Of a stretch of 64,000 nucleotides of DNA, positions 1 through 7,564 are shown one piece after another. This DNA comes from Szabonella sp046295215 (GTDB lineage Bacteria; Pseudomonadota; Alphaproteobacteria; Rhodobacterales; Rhodobacteraceae). Location: NCBI GenBank assembly GCA_046295215.1, contig JBKBNP010000023.1:4015-68014 (forward strand). Reading direction: 5' to 3'. Numbering within the stretch: position 1 is the stretch's first letter; every line of letters starts with the position of its first letter. The position numbers and the translations under genes are program-made. The notes below the pieces were generated by a model. That model had not been told where the DNA came from, searched no databases, and saw nothing but the letters and a program-made list of their open reading frames with translations.

Positions 1-492
1 TGCGATGTCGGCATGGGAGATGAAATGCTTGGTGCCATTCAGCACCCAGTCGGACCCCTCTTGCCGGGCCGAGGCCTTCATCCCGCGCAGGTCGGACCCG
101 GCGCCCGGCTCGGTCATGGCAAGGCAATCCCAGGTTTCCCCCCGGATGCAGGGCATCAGGTAGCGTTCGCGCTGGTCAGGGGTGCCCGCCAGCAGGATGT
201 TTGACGGCCGTGCCACGCAGGTCCAGTGCAGCGCGTAATTCGCCCGGCCCAACTCGCGTTCATAGAGCAGCCAGGAGAGCGTATCGAGGCCCGCGCCGCC
301 GACCTCCTCGGGCATGTTGGCAGCATAAAGACCCGCCGCCATCGCCTTGGCCTGCACCTCGCGGATCAGCTCGGGCGGCAGGTGGCCTGTGCGTTCCACC
401 ATCGCCTCATGCGGGTAAAGTTCCGCCTCCACGAAGGCGCGGGTGGTATCGACGATCATGCGCTGTTCATCGGTCAGTCCAAACTGCATCAT
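1..492 (-). CDS. acyl-CoA dehydrogenase, N-terminal part (runs off window start)
   Basis: The visible 164 codons begin MMQFGLTDEQRMIVDTTRAF and include the family signatures AMTEPGAGSDLRGM and LNGTKHFISHA, which form the FAD/substrate region of acyl-CoA dehydrogenases. The C-terminal half lies outside the window. The start at 492 overlaps the stop of the upstream carnitine dehydrogenase as ATGA, so it is the last visible gene of the carnitine operon. From context I infer a role in oxidising a short betaine thioester (for example a gamma-butyrobetainyl- or crotonobetainyl-CoA step), but the substrate cannot be read from this fragment. A general short-chain acyl-CoA dehydrogenase is the alternative. 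Confidence 0.9.
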   Translation of the reverse strand, partial: MMQFGLTDEQRMIVDTTRAFVEAELYPHEAMVERTGHLPPELIREVQAKAMAAGLYAANMPEEVGGAGLDTLSWLLYERELGRANYALHWTCVARPSNILLAGTPDQRERYLMPCIRGETWDCLAMTEPGAGSDLRGMKASARQEGSDWVLNGTKHFISHADIA

Positions 493-1946
493 GCCCTCCC
501 CTGCCCGATATGACGGCCGGCGCTCTGCGGCCTAGGCAATGCCTGATGCGCCGCCGCGATGGGCTGCAAGCGGTCGAGGATCGCCTGCGGCGCGGGGACG
601 GCGCGGCCTGCGGCCATGTCCACATGCAAAAGCATCTGTTCCAGCGTTGCCACCGCTTGCCCATCCTTCAGGAGGCGGATGAAGATGTGCAGGCGTTTTT
701 CATCGGCATGCAGCACCTGCACCGTGCCGGTCAGCGCATCGCCCAGCTTTGCCTCGCCCAGATGCATGATATGGGTTTCGGCGGTGTAATAGCTGAAGCC
801 CGTTCCGACATAAGCCACATCCGCCCCGATATGGCGCAGGAAGGCATCACAGGTTTCCGACGAGGCGAAGAGATAGCGGCTTTCGGTCATGTGGCCGTTA
901 TAATCGATCCAGCCCGGCAGCACGGTCATCCGCGCCATTTCCATCGGGGCGGCGGTATCGGGTGCGGCGGCGGGCATTGCGGCGCGGCGGCGGGCGTCAT
1001 GTTCCAGCAGCACCTTGCCCGCCCCCCAATCGCGGTCTTTCAGCACCCGCAGGAAGCCGATCAGGTTCTGGTCGCGGATGCGTTCCAACTCGCGGATCGT
1101 GTGATGCCCCGATTGCGCATCGGACTGGCCTGCGATCAGGTCCACCAATTCGTCGTTGAACTCGGGCACATCCATCAGCTTGGTCCACGGCCATGTCAGG
1201 CAGGGGCCGAATTGCGCCATGAAATGTTTCATCCCGGCTTCGCCACCGGCCACGCGATAGGTCTCGAAAAGGCCCATCTGGCCCCAGCGCAGGCCAAATC
1301 CCATGCGGATCGCCTCGTCGATTTCCTCGGTCGTGGCGACACCATCCTTGACCAGCCACAGCGCCTCGCGCCAGACCGCCTCAAGGAAGCGGTCGGCGAT
1401 ATGGGCGTCGATCTCCTTGCGGACATGCAGGGGGAACATGCCCAGTTCGCGCAGGATTTCCTTGGCGCGCTCGATCAGCGCGGGGTCGGAGGCGGGCGAG
1501 GGCACCACCTCGGCCAGCGGCAAAAGGTAGACAGGGTTGAACGGATGGGCCACGAAAATCGTGGCAGGGTTGGCCGCCCCCTGCTGCAATTCCGAGGGCT
1601 TGAAGCCGGAGGTGGAGCTGCCGATGGGTGCGTCGGGGGAAACCTGCTGGATCTGGGCAAAGACGCGATGCTTGAGGTCCAGCCGTTCACTGACCGATTC
1701 CTGAATGTAATCGGCGCCCTCAACCGCCTCGGTGATCGTATCTGCAAAGCTGAGCCGCCCCTCTGGGGGCATCGGGCCATCCGACAGGGCGGGCAGGGCG
1801 GCGCGGGCATTGGCCAGCACCTCGCCCAGCTTGCGCGGTGCCTCGGGGTCGGGATCGAACACCGCCACATCCCAGCCGTTGAGCAGGAAACGCGCGGCCC
1901 AGCCTCCGCCGATCACGCCGCCGCCGATGATTGCTGCCTTGGGCAT
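489..1946 (-). CDS. L-carnitine 3-dehydrogenase fused to a betainyl-CoA-type thioesterase
   Basis: This 485-residue protein has two parts. Residues 1 to about 320 are a 3-hydroxyacyl-CoA dehydrogenase-like NAD enzyme, with the Rossmann motif GGGVIGGGWAARF at the N-terminus, GSSTSGFKPSEL near 110 and AHPFNPVYLLPL near 135. The C-terminal part, from about residue 335, is a hotdog thioesterase (PGWIDYNGHMTESRY). Known carnitine dehydrogenases oxidise L-carnitine to 3-dehydrocarnitine. In the established pathway the cleavage enzyme then makes betainyl-CoA, which the thioesterase hydrolyses to glycine betaine. Other bacteria encode the two activities separately (CdhA and CdhB), so this is a natural fusion. 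It starts at 1946, overlapping the lipocalin stop by ATGA, and its stop overlaps the acyl-CoA dehydrogenase start. It should be cytoplasmic. Confidence 0.92.
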   Translation of the reverse strand: MPKAAIIGGGVIGGGWAARFLLNGWDVAVFDPDPEAPRKLGEVLANARAALPALSDGPMPPEGRLSFADTITEAVEGADYIQESVSERLDLKHRVFAQIQQVSPDAPIGSSTSGFKPSELQQGAANPATIFVAHPFNPVYLLPLAEVVPSPASDPALIERAKEILRELGMFPLHVRKEIDAHIADRFLEAVWREALWLVKDGVATTEEIDEAIRMGFGLRWGQMGLFETYRVAGGEAGMKHFMAQFGPCLTWPWTKLMDVPEFNDELVDLIAGQSDAQSGHHTIRELERIRDQNLIGFLRVLKDRDWGAGKVLLEHDARRRAAMPAAAPDTAAPMEMARMTVLPGWIDYNGHMTESRYLFASSETCDAFLRHIGADVAYVGTGFSYYTAETHIMHLGEAKLGDALTGTVQVLHADEKRLHIFIRLLKDGQAVATLEQMLLHVDMAAGRAVPAPQAILDRLQPIAAAHQALPRPQSAGRHIGQGRA

Positions 1947-2470
1947 CAGTGCCTCGTCCTTTGAAGTTGGGTCAGGTCGTATCCGTTCGCTTCCAGCACA
2001 GCGCGTGCTTGGCGGAGGCGTGTCTCGGGAATCTCGGGGGTGCGGTGCAGGATCCAGCCCGCGCGGCCCGAAGGCACGCCGACGACCGCTGTGCGGAAAT
2101 CAGGCGACAGCCACAAAACCCAGTAATCCCCGGGAAAAGGCACCCGGCCCAGCCGGACCTGCAACTGCCCCGGCCCGACCACGGTCGCCGTGCCCGCGAT
2201 CTGCGAAACCGGGCCGTCGGGATGGTCCTTGCGGCAAGTGTTCAGCACGCCGATCACCCCGTCGGGGCGCAGGTCGTAATCGGCGGTGGTCGCAGTGCAT
2301 CCCCGCTGGAAGAATACCGGAAAGCTGGCCACCTCATACCACCGCCCGGCATAGCGTTCGGCATCCAGCCGCGCCACGGTCGCCATGGGTTGTGCAGTGT
2401 CGCGGAACGCGGGCGCGCAGGCCGACAGGCCGAGGAGCAGGATCAGGGTCAGGGTCAGCCGGGCCTTCAT
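1946..2470 (-). CDS. lipocalin-family outer-membrane lipoprotein (Blc-like)
   Basis: The 174-residue product begins with a lipoprotein signal peptide (MKARLTLTLILLLGLSACAP) whose lipobox LSAC predicts a lipidated cysteine near residue 18. The lipocalin signature RYAGRWYEVASFP follows near residue 40, and the second half carries GDYWVLWLSPDFRTAVVG. The length matches bacterial Blc lipocalins, which bind lipids or fatty acids at the outer membrane. I take the start at 2470, the lipobox-bearing methionine, which overlaps the stop of the cleavage enzyme as ATGA; longer in-frame versions lack any signal peptide. Its position inside a carnitine operon, with overlaps on both sides, is odd because its known role does not obviously concern carnitine. 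Binding of acyl-carnitine-like ligands would be speculation. Confidence 0.9.
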   Translation of the reverse strand: MKARLTLTLILLLGLSACAPAFRDTAQPMATVARLDAERYAGRWYEVASFPVFFQRGCTATTADYDLRPDGVIGVLNTCRKDHPDGPVSQIAGTATVVGPGQLQVRLGRVPFPGDYWVLWLSPDFRTAVVGVPSGRAGWILHRTPEIPETRLRQARAVLEANGYDLTQLQRTRH

Positions 2471-3375
2471 CGTGGCGCGCGCTTTTCCAGTTTCAGCCGT
2501 GCGCGGACCTCGGCGGGGGTGATGACCCGCCCGCCCATGGCCTGAATGATGCCGACCGCCCGATCCACCAGTTGTGCATTGGTCGCCAGCACACCCTTGT
2601 CCAGCCAGAGATTGTCCTCCAGCCCCACGCGGACATTGCCGCCCGCCAGCACGGCAGCGGCGACATAGGCCATCTGGTTGCGCCCGATGGCGAAGGCCGA
2701 CCAATGCCAGTCCTGCGGCACATTGTTGACCATGGCCATATAGGTGTTGAGGTCATCCGGTGCGCCCCAGGGCACGCCCATGCAAAGCTGCACCAGCACC
2801 GGATCGGGGATGATGCCTTCGGCCACAAGCTGTTTCGCGAACCACAGATGCCCAGTGTCGAAGGCCTCGATTTCAATGCGCACGCCCGATGCCGCCATCC
2901 GGGTGGCCATGTCGCGCAGCATGCCGGGCGTGTTGACCATGACATAATCGGCCTCGGCGAAATTCATCGTGCCGCAGTCGAGCGTGCAGATCTCGGGACG
3001 GCAGTCGACGACATGGGCGACACGTTCCTCGGCCCCGGCCATGTCGGACCGCTGGCTCATCCGGTTCATCGCCTCGGTGCCGTCGAACAGCATGTCGCCC
3101 CCCATGCCCGCCGTGAGGTTCAGCACGACATCGGTGGCAGAATCGCGGATGCGCTCGGTCAGTTCGCGATAAAGCGCGGGGTCGCGGGAGGGCACGCCGG
3201 TTTCGGGGTCGCGTACATGGCAATGGACCACCGCCGCCCCGGCCTTGGCCGCCGCAATGGCACTGTCGGCAATCTGTTCCGGCGAGCGGGGGACATGCGG
3301 ACTGCGGTCCTGCGTGCCGCCCGATCCGGTCACGGCGCAGGTGATGAAAACCTCTCGGTTCATGGTCAGGGGCAT
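2467..3375 (-). CDS. beta-keto acid cleavage enzyme (DUF849), dehydrocarnitine-cleaving
   Basis: This 302-residue protein belongs to the BKACE (beta-keto acid cleavage enzyme) family. The metal-binding segment VVHCHVRDPETG lies near residues 45-56, and NLTAGMGGD and the C-terminal RVGLEDNLWLDKG are also typical. Family members transfer a beta-keto acid carbon chain to acetyl-CoA. In the carnitine pathway this turns 3-dehydrocarnitine plus acetyl-CoA into betainyl-CoA plus acetoacetate, and the adjacent dehydrogenase and thioesterase supply the other steps. The start at 3375 is chosen because AAAGGAGAA lies 7 to 15 bases upstream; an internal ATG at 3363 is less well placed. It is the first gene of the minus-strand operon and is divergent from the regulator at 3446. 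The substrate is assigned from context. Confidence 0.92.
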   Translation of the reverse strand: MPLTMNREVFITCAVTGSGGTQDRSPHVPRSPEQIADSAIAAAKAGAAVVHCHVRDPETGVPSRDPALYRELTERIRDSATDVVLNLTAGMGGDMLFDGTEAMNRMSQRSDMAGAEERVAHVVDCRPEICTLDCGTMNFAEADYVMVNTPGMLRDMATRMAASGVRIEIEAFDTGHLWFAKQLVAEGIIPDPVLVQLCMGVPWGAPDDLNTYMAMVNNVPQDWHWSAFAIGRNQMAYVAAAVLAGGNVRVGLEDNLWLDKGVLATNAQLVDRAVGIIQAMGGRVITPAEVRARLKLEKRAPR

Positions 3376-3445
3376 GGGCGGTTCTCCTTTACACCGTGAT
3401 GATAGGCGTGCAAAACCGGGTAAGAATGGCAAATTGCGCAGTGCG

Positions 3446-4456
3446 ATGACGGAAAAAGCAATGAAGCGGACAGCCGGTGAGCCTCCGTTCCGGGTGGCGC
3501 TTCTGGTCTTGCCGCATGCCTCGCTCCTGACGGTCGCCTCCACGCTCGATCCCTTGCGCAGCGCCAACCGGCATCTGGGGCGCGAGGCGTTCCAATGGCT
3601 TGTCGTGTCGCCCGGCCTGACCTCGGTGCCCCTGACCTGCGGGCTGGAACTGCCCTGCCAGCCCACCCTGTCGGGGGTGCGCAATTTCGACATGCTGATC
3701 GTGATTGCGGGCTTTCGCATTGCCGAAGTCACCACCACGCCGCTGCTCAGCGAGATCCGCAGGGTCGCGGCCTCGGTCGGGGTCATGGCAGCGGTGGATG
3801 CGGGGACGTGGGTTCTGGCCAAGGCCGGGCTTCTGAACGGGCACCGGGTGACGGTGCATTGGGAGGATCTGGACAGGCTGGCGCAGGAATATCCGGAGCT
3901 GGAGGTGGTGCCCGACCGCTTTGTGACCAGCGGCAACCGCATCACGGCGGGGGGGGCGGGGCCTGCGCTCGACATGACCATCGACCTGATCCGCAGACGG
4001 TTCGGCGCGCGGCTGGCACATGAGGTCGCGATCAGCTTCATCATCGCCACAAGTGACCGCAGCCTTCCGCAACAGCGCCCGCAATATGACGGGGTGACGG
4101 TGGATGCCAAGGTGTCCTCCGCCATCGGCATCATGGAGGCCACGATCTCCGCCCCCCTGAAAACGCCAGAGATTGCCGGGCGGGTCAAACTGTCGGTGCG
4201 GCGGCTGGAAAACCTGTTCCAGAAAAACCTCGGCTACAGCCCCGGCGCCTTCTATGCCGAATTGCGCCTGCAGGCCGCGCGCCGCAGCCTTGCGGGAACC
4301 GATCAGAACATGGCGGAGATTGCCGTGCTGACCGGATTCAGTTGCCCCTCCGTCCTGTCGCGGGCCTTTTCGCGCCGCTTCGGGGAAAGCGCACTGGCCT
4401 TCCGCCGCCGCAGTCGCAACTATGCCGGGAACGGGATCTTGCGGCAGGAGGCCTGA
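3446..4456 (+). CDS. CdhR-like GATase1/AraC transcriptional regulator of carnitine catabolism
   Basis: The 336-residue protein has an N-terminal DJ-1/PfpI/GATase1-like domain (FRVALLVLPHASLLTVAS at about 13-30) and a C-terminal AraC-type double helix-turn-helix (SVRRLENLFQKNLGYSPG, then MAEIAVLTGFSCPSVLSRAF). This layout defines the GlxA/CdhR/ArgR-type activators, of which CdhR controls carnitine dehydrogenase operons. It is divergent from the carnitine operon across 70 bp, which fits local activation in response to carnitine or a breakdown product. The start may be 3446 or the ATG at 3461; neither has a strong ribosome-binding site. I see no clear operator in the short intergenic stretch. 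Its exact effector is inferred from the neighbours. Confidence 0.88.
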   Translation: MTEKAMKRTAGEPPFRVALLVLPHASLLTVASTLDPLRSANRHLGREAFQWLVVSPGLTSVPLTCGLELPCQPTLSGVRNFDMLIVIAGFRIAEVTTTPLLSEIRRVAASVGVMAAVDAGTWVLAKAGLLNGHRVTVHWEDLDRLAQEYPELEVVPDRFVTSGNRITAGGAGPALDMTIDLIRRRFGARLAHEVAISFIIATSDRSLPQQRPQYDGVTVDAKVSSAIGIMEATISAPLKTPEIAGRVKLSVRRLENLFQKNLGYSPGAFYAELRLQAARRSLAGTDQNMAEIAVLTGFSCPSVLSRAFSRRFGESALAFRRRSRNYAGNGILRQEA

Positions 4457-4628
4457 TGCCGGGACACACCGAACGCCGGGATCAGGGAACCCCGGGGCAG
4501 TTCACGGGTTTGATTCAGGTCATTCACCAGTTCACCCGTTGCCCTAAAGTCTGCCCCGCCAGCGCGGGGCATGCCGTTGCGCCGGTTCGGCGATCCGCCT
4601 CCAGTTCAAGCCAGTCCAAGGATAAGAC

Positions 4629-6317
4629 ATGCCCAACCTGACCTCTTTCGCCGAAGTCGCGCTGCTTCTGGCCATGGCCGCCGGGATCGGCCTGATCGGC
4701 ACGATCCTGCGCCAGCCGCTGATCGTCAGCTTCATCGCCGTGGGTCTTGTCGCCGGTCCCTCGGCACTGGATCTTGTCCATGCAGAAGAACAGATCGAGC
4801 TTTTGTCGGAACTCGGGATCGCGGTCCTGCTGTTTCTTGTCGGCATCAAGCTGGATGTGAAACTGATCCGGTCGCTGGGGGCAGTGTCGGTGCTGACGGG
4901 TCTGGGGCAGGTCGCCTTCACCGCCTTTTTCGGCTATCTGATCGGGCTTTTCCTCGGGCTTGGCCATATCACCAGCCTCTATGTCGCGATTGCGCTGACG
5001 TTTTCCTCCACCATCATCATCGTGAAACTGCTGTCGGACAAACGCGAGATCGACGCGCTGCATGGACAGATCGCGCTGGGCTTCCTGATCGTGCAGGATC
5101 TGGTGGTGGTGCTGGCAATGATCGTGCTGTCGGCCATCGGCATTGGCGGGGCGGGGGACGATGCCGGGGGCACGGTGCTGACGGTGCTGGGGTCGGGACT
5201 GGCGCTGCTGGTCGGGGTGGTGCTGTTTGCGCGCTATGTCGCCACGCCGCTGACCGAACGTCTGGCGCGCGCGCCGGAACTGCTGGTGATCTTTGCCATC
5301 GCGCTGGCCGCCACTTTCGCGGCGCTTGGCAGTGCGGTCGGGCTGGGGATGGAGGTGGGCGGGCTCATGGCCGGGGTGGCGCTGGCCTCCACGCCCTACC
5401 GCGAAACCATCTCCGCGCGGCTGGCACCCCTGCGGGATTTCCTGCTGCTCTTCTTCTTCATCGCGCTCGGCTCGACGCTGGACCTGTCGCTGCTGGGGAC
5501 GCATGTGACGGGGGCGATCCTGTTTTCGCTCTTCGTGCTGATCGGCAATCCGCTGATCGTTCTGGCGATCATGGGGGCGCTTGGTTATCGCAAGCGGACG
5601 GGGTTTCTCGCCGGGCTGACCGTGGCGCAGATCAGCGAGTTCTCCTTGATCTTCGTCGCGATGGGGGTGACGCTGGGCCATGTCGCCGAGGATGCGCTGG
5701 GGCTTGTCACGATGGTCGGGCTGGTGACGATCGCCGCCTCCACCTACATGATTACATGGTCGCATCACCTCTATGCCGTGTTCGAGCCGTATCTCGGCAT
5801 CTTCGAACGCAAGGGCACGCCGCGCGAAAAAACCGAAGGCAGCGCGACGGAGACAAAGGCGCCCAAGGTGGTGATCTTCGGTCTGGGGCGGTTCGGCACG
5901 GCCATCGGGCTGCGCCTGCACCGGCGGGGCATCGGGGTGCTGGGGGTGGATTTCAACCCGCAATCCGTCCGGCGCTGGCGCGCGCTGGGGCTGGAGGCGG
6001 ATTTTGGCGATGCAACCGACCCCGAGTTCATCGCCGAACTGCCGCTGGACGGAACCGAATGGATCGTCTCCACCGTGCCGATCCATCCTGCGAACCTCAA
6101 TCAGGAGGATGCGCGCACAACGCTGATCCAGATTGCGCGGGCGGCGGGGTTCGAGGGGCGGATCGCGGCGGCGGCGCAAAGTGCCGAGGATACCGAACTG
6201 GTCGAGGCTGCCGGGGCGGATCTTGTGCTGCAACCCTTTCAGGATGCGGCAGACCGGGCAGTGGAACTGCTCTGTGGCGGATCAATGGAGGAACGGACAG
6301 AGGATCTGCCCGACTGA
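4629..6317 (+). CDS. CPA2-family monovalent cation:proton antiporter with TrkA-N domain
   Basis: This 562-residue inner-membrane protein has about twelve hydrophobic segments in residues 1-385 (for example LLLAMAAGIGLIGTIL and IALTFSSTIIIVKLL). A cytoplasmic NAD-binding TrkA-N domain follows, opening with KVVIFGLGRFGTAIGLRL near residue 413. That organisation is typical of the Kef/YbaL branch of CPA2 antiporters, which exchange K+ or Na+ for protons under nucleotide control. It stands alone between the CdhR-like regulator and a convergent LacI-type gene. The start at 4629 gives an N-terminus leading straight into the first membrane helix; only a weak AAGGATAAG precedes it. Ion specificity cannot be read from the sequence. 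Confidence 0.9.
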   Translation: MPNLTSFAEVALLLAMAAGIGLIGTILRQPLIVSFIAVGLVAGPSALDLVHAEEQIELLSELGIAVLLFLVGIKLDVKLIRSLGAVSVLTGLGQVAFTAFFGYLIGLFLGLGHITSLYVAIALTFSSTIIIVKLLSDKREIDALHGQIALGFLIVQDLVVVLAMIVLSAIGIGGAGDDAGGTVLTVLGSGLALLVGVVLFARYVATPLTERLARAPELLVIFAIALAATFAALGSAVGLGMEVGGLMAGVALASTPYRETISARLAPLRDFLLLFFFIALGSTLDLSLLGTHVTGAILFSLFVLIGNPLIVLAIMGALGYRKRTGFLAGLTVAQISEFSLIFVAMGVTLGHVAEDALGLVTMVGLVTIAASTYMITWSHHLYAVFEPYLGIFERKGTPREKTEGSATETKAPKVVIFGLGRFGTAIGLRLHRRGIGVLGVDFNPQSVRRWRALGLEADFGDATDPEFIAELPLDGTEWIVSTVPIHPANLNQEDARTTLIQIARAAGFEGRIAAAAQSAEDTELVEAAGADLVLQPFQDAADRAVELLCGGSMEERTEDLPD

Positions 6318-6372
6318 CCTGCCCGCACAGGGCTGTCAGGGCGGCACTGTCCGGGTGAGGCTGTCGGGGCGG

Positions 6373-6392
6373 GGCTTTCCGGGGCAAGCCCG
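6373..6392. terminator. weak hairpin between convergent genes
   Basis: The short convergent gap between the antiporter (ends 6317) and the LacI-type gene (ends 6394) contains GGGGCTT and AAGCCCGG arms around a GC-rich loop. There is no T-tract, so terminator function is only a possibility. Confidence 0.25.
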
Positions 6393-6393
6393 G

Positions 6394-7440
6394 TCACCCC
6401 TGCCGGATCGTGTCGCCCGGTTGCAGCTTGGGCGAAAGCTCCACAGCCTCGCCGCCCACCACGCCACCGGGCCGCTTGCCTGCGACGATCTCGGCGGCGA
6501 TGCGGCCGATTTCGGCACGGCAGGCGTCCATCGTGGCCAATCGGCGCGGCAGCCCGTCCAGAAGCTCAACACCGTTGAACCCCGCCAGTCCCAGCCGCCC
6601 CGGCACGTCGATGCCCTTGTCGAGACAGTAAAGCAGCCCGCCCGCCCCGATCATGTCGTTGGAGTAATAGAGAAAATCCAGATCCGGTTTGCGTTTCAGG
6701 ATGGCCTCGGTCATTTCACGGCCCTTCAGCAGCGCCGAGCCACCGGAATAGAACTCCCGGTCCATCAGGGTGATGCCGGCGCGGGCCAGACCCTCCTCCA
6801 GCCCGTCCATGCGTTTGCGCGCGCGGTGGTCATGCGGCATCATCGTGCCCAGAAACCCGATCCGCCGATAGCCTGCGGCAAGGATCGCCTCGGCCATCTT
6901 CAGCCCGGCGCGGCGGTGCGAGATGCCGACGACCGCATCCACCGGGTCGCCATCCACATCCATGATCTCGACAATGGGGATGCCCGCATTCTTCAGCATC
7001 GCCCGCGCCGCATCGGTATGTTCCAGCCCCGCCAGGATCACCCCCGAGGGCCGCCAGGACAGCATTTCATAGAGAACCGCCTCCTCGCGTTCGGGCTGGT
7101 AATGGGTGACGCCGACCACCGGTTGCAGGCCGGTATCCTCCAGCACCGCCGAGATGCCGGTCATCACCTCGGGATAGACCATGTTCGACAGCGACGGGAT
7201 GATGACCGCCACCAGATTGACCCGCTGGCTGGCCAGCGCGCCCGCGATCTTGTTGGGCACATAACCCAGCGCGCGCGCCGCCGTCAGCACCTTTTCGCGC
7301 GTCGCACCCGACACATCGCCCCGGTTGCGCAAGACGCGGCTCACCGTCATTTCGCTGACGCCCGACGCCTCGGACACATCGCGCAGTGTCAGGGTGCGGC
7401 GCGGATCGGTGAGGCGGGCGGGAAGCGGGGGTCTGGTCAC
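6394..7440 (-). CDS. LacI-family transcriptional regulator
   Basis: The 348-residue protein has the canonical N-terminal DNA-binding helix-turn-helix (TLRDVSEASGVSEMTVSRVL, residues about 17-36) and the hinge (PNKIAGALASQRVNLVAVI). A periplasmic-binding-protein-like sensor domain fills the rest. The sensor resembles the GntR/gluconate branch (YPEVMTGISAVLE, ILAGLEHTDAA), so the effector is probably a sugar acid or a related small ligand; this is an inference from similarity. It is convergent with the antiporter and lies just downstream of the flavoenzyme that ends at 7565, on the same strand, with no sugar gene adjacent. Its targets may therefore be elsewhere, possibly the sugar-acid genes at 36-37 kb and 61-63 kb. 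Confidence 0.9.
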   Translation of the reverse strand: MTRPPLPARLTDPRRTLTLRDVSEASGVSEMTVSRVLRNRGDVSGATREKVLTAARALGYVPNKIAGALASQRVNLVAVIIPSLSNMVYPEVMTGISAVLEDTGLQPVVGVTHYQPEREEAVLYEMLSWRPSGVILAGLEHTDAARAMLKNAGIPIVEIMDVDGDPVDAVVGISHRRAGLKMAEAILAAGYRRIGFLGTMMPHDHRARKRMDGLEEGLARAGITLMDREFYSGGSALLKGREMTEAILKRKPDLDFLYYSNDMIGAGGLLYCLDKGIDVPGRLGLAGFNGVELLDGLPRRLATMDACRAEIGRIAAEIVAGKRPGGVVGGEAVELSPKLQPGDTIRQG

Positions 7441-7564
7441 GGGGCAGGCGCCTTGCAGAAATGGGATGCGTCCCGAATCCTGTTAGCGCCAAAGGCGGGG
7501 CTTGTCCAAGGTTCCGTCCGGGGTTCCGTCCGGGGCACAGGCGGCCCTGCCCGCCTCTGCCCTG

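Noticed and set aside
4553..4570. GCCCCGC-CAGC-GCGGGGC hairpin after the CdhR-like gene
   Set aside because: It has no T-tract and a short stem; terminator function is not supported.
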